The position numbers were made by a program, and so were the translations under genes. 64,000 nt of DNA, from the NCBI RefSeq assembly GCF_947497025.1, contig NZ_CANMFC010000003.1, positions 62,001 to 126,000 of the forward strand, given 5' to 3'. Origin of the DNA: an uncultured Kushneria sp. (GTDB lineage: Bacteria > Pseudomonadota > Gammaproteobacteria > Pseudomonadales > Halomonadaceae). The notes under the pieces are model-generated. The model made no database searches. It was given only the letters and a program-made list of their open reading frames with translations, and was not told the origin of the DNA. Shown piece after piece: positions 9,240-18,458 of this stretch. Every line of letters begins with the position of its first letter. The first letter of the stretch is position 1.

Positions 9240-9264
9240 GCTCGGCGCCTTCATGGCGCCGGGC
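9240..9264. terminator. hairpin between convergent genes
   Basis: Stem GCTCGGCGCC / GGCGCCGGGC with loop TTCAT (one G-T pair). There is no long T-run, so termination efficiency is uncertain; the position between the stops of two convergent genes fits a terminator. Confidence 0.45.
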
Positions 9265-9269
9265 TTCAC

Positions 9270-10295
9270 TTATTCGGTTGCCGTGATCAACGTACCCACC
9301 AGAGCCTTGAGTCTATCCAGATAGCTGCCATTCGAGGGCGGGGAAGGGTCAGAGGTCAATACGATGGTCATGTCGCGCCCCGGCACCACAAACAGTACCT
9401 GCCCGCCGTAACCCCAGCCGTAATGCACCGGCTCGCCTTCAATCTCACTGTGAAACCAGCCATAGCCATAATCATCACCGTTATAAAACGAGTGGGTGCG
9501 CGGCTGCCAGGACGCGCTGATCCAGGTCTCCGGTATCACCTGCCGGCCGCGATAGCGCCCATGGGTGCGATACATCTCTCCAAATGCCAGCAGTGCCTGC
9601 GGCGTCAGACCCATCTCGTTGCCGCCGAAGTAGATGCCCTGTGGGTCTTGTGTCCAGGGGGGAATATTGATGCCCAGCGGTGCGCCCAGCCAGTCACGCA
9701 TCAAGGCAAGCGTCGAGCGACCGGTGGTATGCGTCAGTGCAGCAGAGAGTAGATGGGTATTGCCGGTGGAGTAGAGCATCTGTCCGCCAGGCGTATCCAC
9801 AAAAGGACGTGAGAGCGCATTGCGCACCCAGTTGTTGCTGGCCACCCAGGCGCCGTAGTGCTGTCCCGAGGTTCGTTCAAGGCCCGCCTGCATCGACAGC
9901 AGCTGCCCCACGGTAATCTCACGTATTCGCGGGTCGGCATTATCGGGAATCTGGTCGGGCGCCAGAAGCTCGACCACGGGCTGATCGACGCTTTTGAACA
10001 CATCCCGCTCAATGGCAGCGCCCACCAGCGCTGACATCAGCGTTTTGGACAGCGACTTGATATTAGCCGTCTGATCAGTGCGGTATCCACGATAGCCCTG
10101 GTCGATGACGACGTCGCCATCGATGGCCACCATCAGGGTATGGGTGCGGGCCAGGTCGCTGGCCTGTTCGGCAACGCGCGACAACGTACGCTTACCGTCA
10201 TCACTGGGAACGGCGCTGGCCGGACAGGAGACGAGGCTCAGTGCGAGCGCCAGGTAGCAGGCCCTGGTGCAGCCGGATATTCCACGATATTTCAT
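9270..10295 (-). CDS. beta-lactamase-family serine hydrolase (class C fold), exported
   Basis: 341 aa. A signal peptide covers about residues 1-28 (cleavage near ASA). The class C / penicillin-binding-protein nucleophile motif S-x-x-K is SLSK in NIKSLSKTL (about residues 80-88), and YSTGN (about 170-174) is the Y-x-N-like second motif. HYGWGYGGQ near the C-terminus replaces the KTG box, as in esterase-type members. Such proteins are often esterases or peptidases rather than antibiotic-resistance enzymes. It is a single gene, convergent with the small protein at 8984, and diverges from the choline-sulfatase gene. Confidence 0.85.
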   Translation of the reverse strand: MKYRGISGCTRACYLALALSLVSCPASAVPSDDGKRTLSRVAEQASDLARTHTLMVAIDGDVVIDQGYRGYRTDQTANIKSLSKTLMSALVGAAIERDVFKSVDQPVVELLAPDQIPDNADPRIREITVGQLLSMQAGLERTSGQHYGAWVASNNWVRNALSRPFVDTPGGQMLYSTGNTHLLSAALTHTTGRSTLALMRDWLGAPLGINIPPWTQDPQGIYFGGNEMGLTPQALLAFGEMYRTHGRYRGRQVIPETWISASWQPRTHSFYNGDDYGYGWFHSEIEGEPVHYGWGYGGQVLFVVPGRDMTIVLTSDPSPPSNGSYLDRLKALVGTLITATE

Positions 10296-10475
10296 ACGCA
10301 GGCCCTGGAAGCAGTGGCGAATTCCTGATGATTATTGTGGTGTATTAGGGCAGTGCCTGCTCCACCATAAGCCTGGCCCCAGCTGAGCCTGGCCTCAGGG
10401 GCCAGATAAATCATTGGTCGAAAGAAGCTGGCATGTCCATCCTGTAAGGTACTTTTCAAAGGGGGGCGAAAGCTT

Positions 10476-11990
10476 ATGAAACGACCCAACATACTGATAT
10501 TGATGGCTGATCAGGTAAACGGCACCCTGTTCGAGGATGGGCCGGCCGACTTTCTGCATATGCCCCATCTAAAGGCACTGGCACAGCGCAGTGTGCGGTT
10601 TAAAAATGCCTACACGCCCAGCTATCTCTGTGCGCCGGGAAGGGCAGCCTTCATGTCCGGTCAGCTTCCCTCGCGCACGGGCGTGTATGACAATGCTGCC
10701 GAATTTCCTTCCAGCGTCCCGACCTGGGCGCATCACCTCCGGCGCGCCGGCTACCAGACCTGCCTGTCCGGCAAGATGCACTTTGTGGGTCCCGATCAGC
10801 TGCATGGGTTTGAAAGTCGGCTGACCACCGATGTCTATCCGCCCGATTTCGGCTGGACACCGGACTATCGCCGGCCCGGCGAGCGCATCGACTGGTGGTA
10901 TCACAACCTGGGCTCGGTGACCGGGGCAGGCGTGGCCGAAATCTCCAATCAGATGGAGTATGACGACGAGGTTGCCTTTCATGCCGAGCAGAAGCTTTTT
11001 GATCTCTCGCGTGGCCATGACGAACGCCCCTGGGCGATGTGTGTAAGCTTCACGCATCCGCACGATCCTTACGTGGCCCGGCGCAAATTCTGGGATCTCT
11101 ACAATGACTGTGAGCATCTGGAGCCGAAGCTGGCCGAGGTGCCCTACGCGCAGCAGGATCCGCATTCCCAGCGTCTTTATGAAGCCAACGACTACACCAA
11201 ATTTGATATCCAGCCGGAGAACGTACGGCGCGCACGTCAGGGCTATTTCGCCAACCTGTCGTATGTGGATGACAAGGTCGGCGGCATTCTGGATGTGCTC
11301 AAGCGTACCCGGATGGATGAGAACACCATCGTCATGTTTGTTTCCGACCACGGCGACATGCTGGGCGAGCGCGGCCTTTGGTTCAAGATGAGCCCGTTTG
11401 AAGGCTCCTCGCGCGTGCCGCTGATGATCAGTGCGCCGGGTGTTGAGCCCAGGGTCGTGGAGACGCCGGTGTCGGCCATTGATGTCAATCCCACCGTGGC
11501 TGATCTTGTTGGTGTGGATCTCAGTGCCATTGCCCCCTGGACCGACGGAGAGTCGCTGGTACCGCTGATGAAAGGCGGCACGCGTGATACGCCGGTCTAT
11601 ATGGAATATGCCGCCGAAGGCACCTATGCGCCGCTGGTGACCATTCGCGAAGGGAAATGGAAGTTCAACCATTGCGAGATCGATCCGCCGCAGCTTTTCA
11701 ATCTGGAAGATGACCCGGACGAGCAGCACAATCTGGCGGAAAATCCCGAATACAATTCGGTGCTCACCGAATTTACCCGCAAGGTGAAGGATCGCTGGGA
11801 CATGGCCCGATTCGATGCTGATGTACGCGAAAGTCAGGCACGGCGGCTGATTGTCTATGAAGCCCTGCGTAACGGTCACTACTTCCCGTGGGATCACCAG
11901 CCGCTACAGGTGGCTTCCGAGCGTTACATGCGTAACCACATGGACCTTAATATTCTGGAGGAGTCGCAGCGCTTCCCCCGCGGCGAATAG
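10476..11990 (+). CDS. betC: choline-sulfatase
   Basis: 504 aa. It hydrolyses choline-O-sulfate to choline and sulfate; choline then feeds glycine betaine synthesis, a main osmoprotectant of halophiles. The sulfatase signature CAPGRAAFMSG (Cys at about residue 52) holds the cysteine that is converted to formylglycine. Metal ligands are visible in LMADQ (residues 8-12) and FVSDHGDMLGERGLW (about 289-303). The C-terminal region HCEIDPPQLFNLEDDPDEQ fits BetC rather than generic arylsulfatases. No signal peptide, so cytosolic. There is no betABI or transporter gene adjacent. A strong terminator follows. Confidence 0.92.
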   Translation: MKRPNILILMADQVNGTLFEDGPADFLHMPHLKALAQRSVRFKNAYTPSYLCAPGRAAFMSGQLPSRTGVYDNAAEFPSSVPTWAHHLRRAGYQTCLSGKMHFVGPDQLHGFESRLTTDVYPPDFGWTPDYRRPGERIDWWYHNLGSVTGAGVAEISNQMEYDDEVAFHAEQKLFDLSRGHDERPWAMCVSFTHPHDPYVARRKFWDLYNDCEHLEPKLAEVPYAQQDPHSQRLYEANDYTKFDIQPENVRRARQGYFANLSYVDDKVGGILDVLKRTRMDENTIVMFVSDHGDMLGERGLWFKMSPFEGSSRVPLMISAPGVEPRVVETPVSAIDVNPTVADLVGVDLSAIAPWTDGESLVPLMKGGTRDTPVYMEYAAEGTYAPLVTIREGKWKFNHCEIDPPQLFNLEDDPDEQHNLAENPEYNSVLTEFTRKVKDRWDMARFDADVRESQARRLIVYEALRNGHYFPWDHQPLQVASERYMRNHMDLNILEESQRFPRGE

Positions 11991-12010
11991 CAAAAACCCT
12001 TTAGTGGACA

Positions 12011-12047
12011 GGCCCTCGCATGGTTGAACATGCGGGGGCCTTTTTTT
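12011..12047 (+). terminator. rho-independent terminator after betC
   Basis: Stem GGCCCTCGCATG / CATGCGGGGGCC with loop GTTGAA, followed by seven T. One T-G wobble pair in a 12-bp stem. Confidence 0.92.
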
Positions 12048-12182
12048 GCTCCGGTGCCTGGGTACTGAAGGCGGGCAGCGGGTCATGCATCAGCTGTATG
12101 AATGGGGCATCAGGAGGTTTCATGGCAGGATTTTGCCGGGCGCGTACCCTCAAGGGCTGGATCAGCAGCGAGGGGGCGCGCC

Positions 12183-12791
12183 ATGCAGGCATTCTGGACC
12201 GGGCTGGGGCTTGGGCTGTCATTGATCATGGCGATCGGTGCCCAGAATGCGTTTGTGCTGCGTCAGGGCATCCGCGGCGAGCATCTCTTTATGGTATGTC
12301 TGACCTGCGCGCTCTGCGATGCGCTGCTGTTGACGTTCGGGGTTCATGGCGCTGTGATCCTGTCAGGGCGTTTTCCGAACCTTGATGTCATCATGCGCCT
12401 TGCCGGCGCGCTTTTTTTAATGCTCTACGGTGCCCGAAGCCTGATTGGGGCTTTTCGCGGCGGTCAGGCGCTGGCGCCGGCGGGTCAGATACCCGTCTCA
12501 AAAGGGAAAACGCTGGCGGTATGTCTGGCACTGACCTGGTTCAATCCGCATGCCTATCTGGATACGGTAGTGCTGGTGGGGGCGGTATCGGCCCAGCAGA
12601 CATCAAAAAACGCCTTTCTGGCGGGCGCCATCGTTGCCTCCTTCACCTTCTTTTTTGGACTGGGATACGCCGCAGTGCGCCTGCGTCGGATTTTAGCCAA
12701 ACCGCAGGCCTGGCAGATGCTTGATGGGGCGATGGCGCTTTTGCTGTGGAGCGTGGCGGTGTCACTGGTGTGGCCCATGGCGTTTGAATGA
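12183..12791 (+). CDS. LysE/ArgO-family amino-acid exporter
   Basis: 202 aa with about six hydrophobic segments. The N-terminus GLGLGLSLIMAIGAQNAFVL (about residues 6-25) is the LysE/ArgO signature, and LTWFNPHAYLDTV (about 117-129) is the conserved N-P-x-x-x-x-D motif of the exporter family. It should export basic amino acids (lysine, arginine) or analogues. The ATG at 12183 is chosen because the family begins there and a GAGGGGG tract precedes it; the 27 residues that could be added upstream do not look like family sequence. Confidence 0.88.
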   Translation: MQAFWTGLGLGLSLIMAIGAQNAFVLRQGIRGEHLFMVCLTCALCDALLLTFGVHGAVILSGRFPNLDVIMRLAGALFLMLYGARSLIGAFRGGQALAPAGQIPVSKGKTLAVCLALTWFNPHAYLDTVVLVGAVSAQQTSKNAFLAGAIVASFTFFFGLGYAAVRLRRILAKPQAWQMLDGAMALLLWSVAVSLVWPMAFE

Positions 12792-12955
12792 GGAGTCGAT
12801 GTCATCAAAAAAGCCCTCAATTGGCGTCTGCCCGACTATGGTTGAATATCGCTCATCTTGCGGGTGAATAACCCTCGGTGGTATTCACACCGTCGCCACG
12901 GCATATTGCGTGACGAAAACGCTGTTATGCAGCACTTGTTGATTAAGGAATGATC

Positions 12956-14068
12956 ATGTCTTTACCCATGCCTCCCTACCGCGCCGACACGGTTGGCAGT
13001 CTGCTGCGCAGCGATAACATCAAGACCGCCCGGGAGCAGCTGGCTCAGGGCACCATTGACCAGGCGGCGCTCAAGGCCGTTGAAGATGAGGAAATTACAC
13101 GGCTGGTCAAAAAGCAGGAGTCTCTGGGGCTCAAGGCCGTCACCGATGGCGAACTGCGACGAGCCTGGTGGCATTTTGATTTTCTTGAACACCTGACAGG
13201 CGTTGAAGGGTTCGAATCCGAGCAGGGCATCCAGTTTCAGGGTCGCCAAACCCCCTCCCATGGCGTGCGCGTGGTGGATCGTGTCGGGTTCAACCCGGAT
13301 CATCCGATGCTTGAGCATTTTCGTTATCTCAATGCGCAGACAACCGGTTCTGTCGCCAAGATGACGATTCCAAGCCCCAGCGTGCTGCATTTTCGCGGCG
13401 CCGGTCAGGTCGATCGCAGTGTCTATCCTGAATGGGGCAGCTACTTCAACGATCTGGCCGATACCTGGCGTGAAGCCATTGCCGCCTTTTATGCGGCGGG
13501 TTGTCGCTACCTGCAGCTCGATGACACGGTCTGGGCCTATCTCTGTTCCGACAGCGAAATTGAAGCGGCACGTGAGCGCGGCATCGAATCGCCCGAGAAC
13601 CTTCAGTACGTTTATGCCGACGTGCTCAATCGGGCACTGGAGGGTCGTCCGGCCGACATGCACATCAGCCTGCACGTTTGCCGCGGCAACTTTCGTTCGA
13701 CCTGGATCAGCGAAGGTGGCTATGAACCGGTCGCCAAAACGCTTTTGGGCAGCGTCAATGTCGATGCCTTCTTTCTGGAGTACGACACGGACCGGGCCGG
13801 TGACTTTAGACCGCTGCGCTTTTTGCCGCGGGGTACTCGGCAGGTCGTGCTGGGTCTGGTCACCACCAAGACCGGGGAGCTTGAATCCGCCGAGCAGATT
13901 CAGGCGCGTTTGAACGAGGCCTGTGAATACGTGCCGATGGATCAGATCTGTCTGAGTCCGCAGTGCGGCTTTGCCTCGACTCATGAAGGCAACAATCTCA
14001 CCGAGGAGCAGCAGTGGGAGAAACTGGATTTAATCGTTAATCTTGCCGAGGAGCTCTGGGGCTACTGA
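12956..14068 (+). CDS. cobalamin-independent methionine synthase II-like protein (YxjG/YxjH type)
   Basis: 370 aa. A single TIM-barrel like the C-terminal half of MetE. The N-terminus has RADTVGSLLR (about residues 7-16). Putative zinc ligands are the His and Cys of LHVCRGN (about 237-243), a Glu in LEYDTD and the Cys of SPQCGF (about 334-339). Members probably transfer methyl groups to homocysteine or related thiols, with a donor that is not the polyglutamylated folate of full MetE; this is family knowledge. The start at 12956 has AAGGA 6 nt upstream; the ATG at 12950 overlaps that site. A strong terminator follows. The 164-nt gap upstream shows no recognised riboswitch. Confidence 0.85.
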   Translation: MSLPMPPYRADTVGSLLRSDNIKTAREQLAQGTIDQAALKAVEDEEITRLVKKQESLGLKAVTDGELRRAWWHFDFLEHLTGVEGFESEQGIQFQGRQTPSHGVRVVDRVGFNPDHPMLEHFRYLNAQTTGSVAKMTIPSPSVLHFRGAGQVDRSVYPEWGSYFNDLADTWREAIAAFYAAGCRYLQLDDTVWAYLCSDSEIEAARERGIESPENLQYVYADVLNRALEGRPADMHISLHVCRGNFRSTWISEGGYEPVAKTLLGSVNVDAFFLEYDTDRAGDFRPLRFLPRGTRQVVLGLVTTKTGELESAEQIQARLNEACEYVPMDQICLSPQCGFASTHEGNNLTEEQQWEKLDLIVNLAEELWGY

Positions 14069-14090
14069 CCAGGGCCCCGAGCCGCATATC

Positions 14091-14122
14091 AACGCCTGAC
14101 CGGTTTCCGGTCAGGCGTTTTT
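14091..14122 (+). terminator. rho-independent terminator
   Basis: Perfect 13-bp stem AACGCCTGACCGG / CCGGTCAGGCGTT with a TTT loop and a T6 tail. It ends the methionine-synthase-like gene and shows that the MATE gene cannot start as early as 14124. Confidence 0.95.
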
Positions 14123-14180
14123 TGTGGGCTTTTTCATCGTGAGGGCTGCAGGCGTGGGCGTGGGCCGTTATCGTTGGCGC

Positions 14181-15650
14181 ATGTTTTCCCACAGGAAGGT
14201 GTCTCCCTTGGTACGACCAAACGGCGCGAGCGGCGCCTCACGCTATCAGGCGTCATTGCTGGAAGGCCCGGTTCTGGGCTCCCTTTTAAAACTGTCTGTC
14301 CCCATTGTGCTGGCCAATATCCTGCAGTCCGGCTATCAGCTCATCGATGCCTTCTGGGTCGGGCGATTGGGCGGACACGCGGTGGCCGCCGTCTCGGTCA
14401 GTTTTCCGGTGACCTTTTTGCTGATTGCGCTGGGTTCCGGGTTCAGCATGGCCGGTTCAACGCTGGTGGCGCAGCACATGGGTGCAGGCAATCATCACCG
14501 GGTCAACCAGGTGGCGGGACAGACCATTTTACTGGTGGTGGTCACGTCGCTGGTGCTCTCCGTGATTGGCATATTGCTGGCGCCGGGACTTCTGGGGCTT
14601 TTGGGGGTCGAAGAGGCGGTGTATGACGCGGCGCTGGTCTTTTTGCGCATTTCGATGGCGGCGATGGTCTTTACCTTCGGATTTTCCATGTTCCAGGCGC
14701 TGATGCGTGGGGTCGGCGAGGTGCGTCTGCCGCTGTATATCGTGACCGGCACGGTACTTTTGAATGTGGTGCTGGACCCACTGTTCATCTTCGGTTTCAA
14801 CCTGGGCGTGGGCGGTGCGGCGCTGGCCACGCTGGTCACCCAGGCGCTGGCGCTGGGAACCGGGTTATGGCTGCTGGTTCGCGGGCGGCATGGCATCGTG
14901 CTCAAGGGCCATGATCTGCGCCCTGATCCGGTCTTCATTCGCCGTGCGCTGTCGCTGGGGCTGCCGGCGTCGGTCGAGCTCTCGGCCCGGGCGCTGGGCA
15001 TGAACGTGATGGTTTTTCTGGTGACGGGCTTTGGCACCGTTACCATCGCCGCCTATGGTGTGGGCACCAATATCATGGCCTTTGTGATCATTCCGGCGCT
15101 GGGGCTTTCCATGTCCACGGCAGCGCTGGTAGGGCAGAACATCGGTGCCGGACAGATCGAGCGCGCCGGGCGGATTGCACGCCTGTCTGCCCTGATCGCG
15201 CTGGTGTCCCTGAGCGTCATCGGTCTTGTGGTCTTTACGTTCGCCCGCCAACTGGTGGCCTTTTTCGTGCCGGGAGATGAGGCCATTATCGAGGCAGGCA
15301 GCCATTTTCTGCACATCACATCGCTGACGTTCGGATTTATCGGTGCCCAGATGGCGCTGACCGGTGTCTTCCGAGCGGCAGGACATACCGTGGTGGCAAT
15401 GCTGCTGGCGCTGGTATCACAGTGGGTATTGCAGTTCCCGCTGGCCTTTATTCTTTCTCGCGATACCGTCATGGGCGTGGATGGCATCTGGTGGGCCTTT
15501 CCGGTCACCAATATGATCACGGCATTGATCGCGCTGATTCTTTTCATGCGAGGCGACTGGCAGAAAGGGCGTCTGGCCGAACGGGAAGACCCGCTGACCG
15601 CGCAGGTCTCCGGCGAGATGATCAGCAAGGGCCATGGCTCGACCTCATGA
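14181..15650 (+). CDS. MATE family multidrug efflux transporter
   Basis: About 489 aa with twelve predicted membrane segments. The two halves show MATE-type elements: LKLSVPIVLANILQS (start of TM1), GHAVAAVSVSFPV and GSTLVAQHMGAG in the N-half; LSARALGMNVMVF and ALVGQNIGAG in the C-half. It exports cationic drugs or metabolites with Na+ or H+; the former is plausible in a halophile. The start is uncertain: ATG 14181 has no clear ribosome site, while TTG 14208 is in frame and has AGGAAGG 8 nt upstream, so a protein nine residues shorter is possible. No regulator gene is adjacent. Confidence 0.88.
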   Translation: MFSHRKVSPLVRPNGASGASRYQASLLEGPVLGSLLKLSVPIVLANILQSGYQLIDAFWVGRLGGHAVAAVSVSFPVTFLLIALGSGFSMAGSTLVAQHMGAGNHHRVNQVAGQTILLVVVTSLVLSVIGILLAPGLLGLLGVEEAVYDAALVFLRISMAAMVFTFGFSMFQALMRGVGEVRLPLYIVTGTVLLNVVLDPLFIFGFNLGVGGAALATLVTQALALGTGLWLLVRGRHGIVLKGHDLRPDPVFIRRALSLGLPASVELSARALGMNVMVFLVTGFGTVTIAAYGVGTNIMAFVIIPALGLSMSTAALVGQNIGAGQIERAGRIARLSALIALVSLSVIGLVVFTFARQLVAFFVPGDEAIIEAGSHFLHITSLTFGFIGAQMALTGVFRAAGHTVVAMLLALVSQWVLQFPLAFILSRDTVMGVDGIWWAFPVTNMITALIALILFMRGDWQKGRLAEREDPLTAQVSGEMISKGHGSTS

Positions 15651-15716
15651 GGACATGCCTTTAAACAGCACTTGCGGTTTTCGGACAGTACATCCCATAA
15701 AAGAGGAGAGCGATAC

Positions 15717-16316
15717 ATGGCAGACAGTGATCGGTTTGATGCAGCAATGGCGCAGCTGGATGCACTTCACGCTGAAGACCCGCGGATGGAGACGGTCGAC
15801 GGTGAAGAGGTGCCCTATGAGCTCTTGTATGCCCAGCGCATGAGTGAGTGGCTTGAAAGGCTCAGGCCTGATGCCAGCGAGATGCTGCAGCTGGCGGTGC
15901 GGGCCCAGCACCTGAAACGCTGGGAAGTGCCGCGTGATAGCTACCCGATGGACCGCCCCGGCTATCATGCCTGGCGTACCGGTCTCAAGATACGGCAGGC
16001 CGATATGGCCGCGGAAGTTTTGCGTCAGTCAGGCTATGACGAGGCGGATTGCACGCGGGTAGCGGCACTGGTGAGAAAGGAAGATCTGACAAACGACGAG
16101 GAAACGCGTGCGCTTGAGGATGCGGCTTGCCTGGTCTTTTTGCAGGACTATTACGCGCCTTTTGCCGCCGAACATGACGATGACAAGGTCATTGGCATTC
16201 TGCGCAAGACCCTGCGCAAGATGTCTCCCGACGGTCACCGACTGGCAGAAGAGATTCCGCTGGAAGGCCGCGCCAGGGTGCTGCTTGAAAGGGCAGTGAC
16301 CATGGAGACGTCCTGA
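15717..16316 (+). CDS. DUF4202 family protein
   Basis: 199 aa, soluble. Family stretches are AVRAQHLKRWEVPRDSYP (about residues 59-76), YHAWRTGLK (about 82-90) and ALEDAACLVFLQDY (about 139-152). The His and Asp residues in RAQHLKRW and EDAACLVF are reminiscent of an HD-like helical fold, but catalytic function is not established. The start at 15717 has GAGGAG 8 nt upstream. The gene follows the MATE gene by 66 nt. It ends at a bidirectional terminator shared with the chemoreceptor gene. Confidence 0.82.
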   Translation: MADSDRFDAAMAQLDALHAEDPRMETVDGEEVPYELLYAQRMSEWLERLRPDASEMLQLAVRAQHLKRWEVPRDSYPMDRPGYHAWRTGLKIRQADMAAEVLRQSGYDEADCTRVAALVRKEDLTNDEETRALEDAACLVFLQDYYAPFAAEHDDDKVIGILRKTLRKMSPDGHRLAEEIPLEGRARVLLERAVTMETS

Positions 16317-16353
16317 AGCCAGGGCATGATGAAGTGCCGACTCTTGTGACATG

Positions 16354-16382
16354 AAAAACCCCGCCAGGTGGCAGGGTTTTTT
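16354..16382. terminator. bidirectional terminator
   Basis: AAAAACCCCGCC - AGGT - GGCAGGGTTTTTT, a stem with one C-A mismatch, A-run on one side and T-run on the other, between convergent genes. Confidence 0.9.
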
Positions 16383-16399
16383 CACGAGTCAGGAGAGAA

Positions 16400-18103
16400 T
16401 CAGAATTCAGCCCACTCTTCGACATCGTGGCGCTGTACGCTGGATCGTTTGAGCTCGGTGCGGGCCGGTGCTGACGGCGCCCTGTCCGGCCGTGTGGGCG
16501 AGGAGGGCGTCGCACTGACGGGTCTGGCGCTTGCTGTCGAGGCACTGACAGCGGCACCCGAGTCGACCCTGAAAAACGAGATCTCCTGCTGAAGCTCGGC
16601 GGCGCGGGTGCGCAGGGCACGGCTGGCGATGCTCGACTCTTCTACCAGCGCGGCGTTTTGCTGGGTGACAGCGTCCATCTGGGAAACCGCCACATTGACC
16701 TGATCGATACCCGTGGCCTGCTCGCGGCTGGCCACGGCGATTTCACTGACCAGATCGGTCACGCGTTTTACGCTCGAGACGATCTCGGTCAGCGTCTGGC
16801 CCGAGCGATTGACCAGCTCGGCACCGGTATCCACGCGTTTGACACTTTCTTCTACCAGCTGCTTGATCTCACGAGCGGCGTTGGCGCTGCGTCCGGCGAG
16901 ATTTCGCACTTCATTGGCCACTACCGCGAAACCACGGCCCTGTTCACCGGCGCGGGCGGCTTCTACCGAAGCATTGAGGGCCAGTAGATTGGTCTGAAAG
17001 GCGATCTCATCGATCAGGGTGACAATGGTGGCGATCTTGTGACTCGAAGCGCTGATCTCACCCATGGCAGAGACGGCATTTTGTACCACGTTGCCTCCTG
17101 TCTGAGCCTGCTGGCTGACGTCACGGACCAGTCGGTCGGCCTGAGCGGCATTATCGGCGTTGTGGCGCACCGTGGTAGTGATCTCCTCCATCGAGGCGGC
17201 AGTCTCTTCAAGGCTTGCTGCCTGCTCCTGGGTGCGGCGGTTGAGATCTTCATTTCCGCGGTTAATGTTTTGCGCGGCGTCATTGACGGCGACGGCATTG
17301 TGACCGACCGAGCGGATGACCTCCGCCATCCTGTGCTGCATGGCGGTCAGCGCGCGCAACATATCGCCGAACTCATCCCTGCAGCTAATGTCGGTCTCGA
17401 CGGCAAGGTTGCCCTGCGCCAGCTCATTGGCGAAATGCCTTGCCTTGCTCAGCGGCGCCATGATGCCGCGTACCAGCCAGACAGAGAGCGCCAGTGCCAG
17501 TGCGATAGCCATTGCAATTACACCGAGTGCGGTGTTCTTGAGGGCGTGATAGGCCGTATCACTTTGCTGATAATGAAGGCCGGCATTGGTCACTTCATGC
17601 TCAAGCAACGCATCGATACCCGGAGTGACCACCTTGTAGTCCTGACGAATGGCAGATTCATTGAAGGCTTCTGCGGCGTCAAAATCGCCGGTGGCCATGA
17701 TGTCCATCATGTTTTGCAAATTGGACTGCAACGTCGCAACGGATTGCTGTAACTGCAACGCCTGCTGGCGCTCGCTGGCATCCGTGATGACGCCAAGATA
17801 GGCGGCCATGGCAGCATTGGTGATTGCATCATTCCGGGCCATTTCAGCCTTTGTGGTCAGGGCCGCTGCGGCATCGCGGTCGCGCTGCTCGGCCACCATC
17901 TTGACGCGGTTGTTCAGTAACGCTGTGCGTACTGTTCCCAGCTTTTCGATGGCCGTCACGTTGTATTTATAGGTGGCTTCCAGTGCCTGTTGAGACTTGT
18001 GCGCGCTATAAATGCCCAGCGCGCCCACCACTACCAACAGCACGATACATACCGCCAGACTACCCGACAGTCTGAGTCTGACGCTCTTTTTGGGGTTCAG
18101 CAT
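16400..18103 (-). CDS. methyl-accepting chemotaxis protein
   Basis: 567 aa with classical transmembrane receptor architecture. TM1 is about residues 13-31, followed by a periplasmic four-helix-bundle ligand domain (about 35-188) and TM2 (about 191-211). A HAMP domain and a long cytoplasmic signalling coiled coil complete it. The hairpin tip that binds CheA/CheW is recognisable as [20 protein letters not shown] (about residues 366-385). The last residues, EEWAEF, look like the C-terminal xWxxF pentapeptide that recruits CheR/CheB in E. coli Tsr/Tar, with a flexible Pro/Ser/Arg-rich linker before it. The ligand is unknown. GAGGAAG precedes the ATG. Confidence 0.95.
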   Translation of the reverse strand: MLNPKKSVRLRLSGSLAVCIVLLVVVGALGIYSAHKSQQALEATYKYNVTAIEKLGTVRTALLNNRVKMVAEQRDRDAAAALTTKAEMARNDAITNAAMAAYLGVITDASERQQALQLQQSVATLQSNLQNMMDIMATGDFDAAEAFNESAIRQDYKVVTPGIDALLEHEVTNAGLHYQQSDTAYHALKNTALGVIAMAIALALALSVWLVRGIMAPLSKARHFANELAQGNLAVETDISCRDEFGDMLRALTAMQHRMAEVIRSVGHNAVAVNDAAQNINRGNEDLNRRTQEQAASLEETAASMEEITTTVRHNADNAAQADRLVRDVSQQAQTGGNVVQNAVSAMGEISASSHKIATIVTLIDEIAFQTNLLALNASVEAARAGEQGRGFAVVANEVRNLAGRSANAAREIKQLVEESVKRVDTGAELVNRSGQTLTEIVSSVKRVTDLVSEIAVASREQATGIDQVNVAVSQMDAVTQQNAALVEESSIASRALRTRAAELQQEISFFRVDSGAAVSASTASARPVSATPSSPTRPDRAPSAPARTELKRSSVQRHDVEEWAEF

Positions 18104-18458
18104 TCTATGCTTCCTCGAAAGAATGATTCACGCCGCTTTTGATTGCTCATCAGTGACGGGTAGCGAAGGTCGTGACGCTACGCACGGTTTACAGGATCAC
18201 CAGTATTCTTGTGAGCCTATATCGACCGCTTCGTTTTTTACTCGAGTATTACGAAGCCTGGCGAGGCGATAAACGTGCATTATTTAAATCTCGTTTAGGG
18301 GAGATGGCGTCTTCTGTGCTGCCGTCTTGAAGACATAAAGTTTCCCGGTTTTGCGCCGATGATGAGTACCTGGCTGATCATTCATGGCATAAGGCCATAT
18401 CCATGCGATGTGAAGGTGTCGCGTGAATTCAGGGCCCGATACGGGTGGAGAAACCGGG
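18104..18458. other. non-coding gap between divergent genes
   Basis: 355 nt between the leftward chemoreceptor and the rightward cupredoxin-like gene. It should hold both promoters. I looked for a flagellar sigma-28 type site on the receptor side and saw only a weak match; no RNA gene or clear operator is recognised. Confidence 0.5.

Noticed and set aside
10569-11897. 442-codon frame antisense to betC
   Set aside because: Opposite an intact sulfatase with its Cys motif; no independent support.
12792-12955. riboswitch ahead of the methionine-synthase-like gene
   Set aside because: No SAM or cobalamin riboswitch core could be recognised in the 164 nt.
18130-18260. sigma-28 flagellar promoter for the chemoreceptor gene
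   Set aside because: Only a partial match (ATATCGAC-like) with a poor second element; not enough to call.
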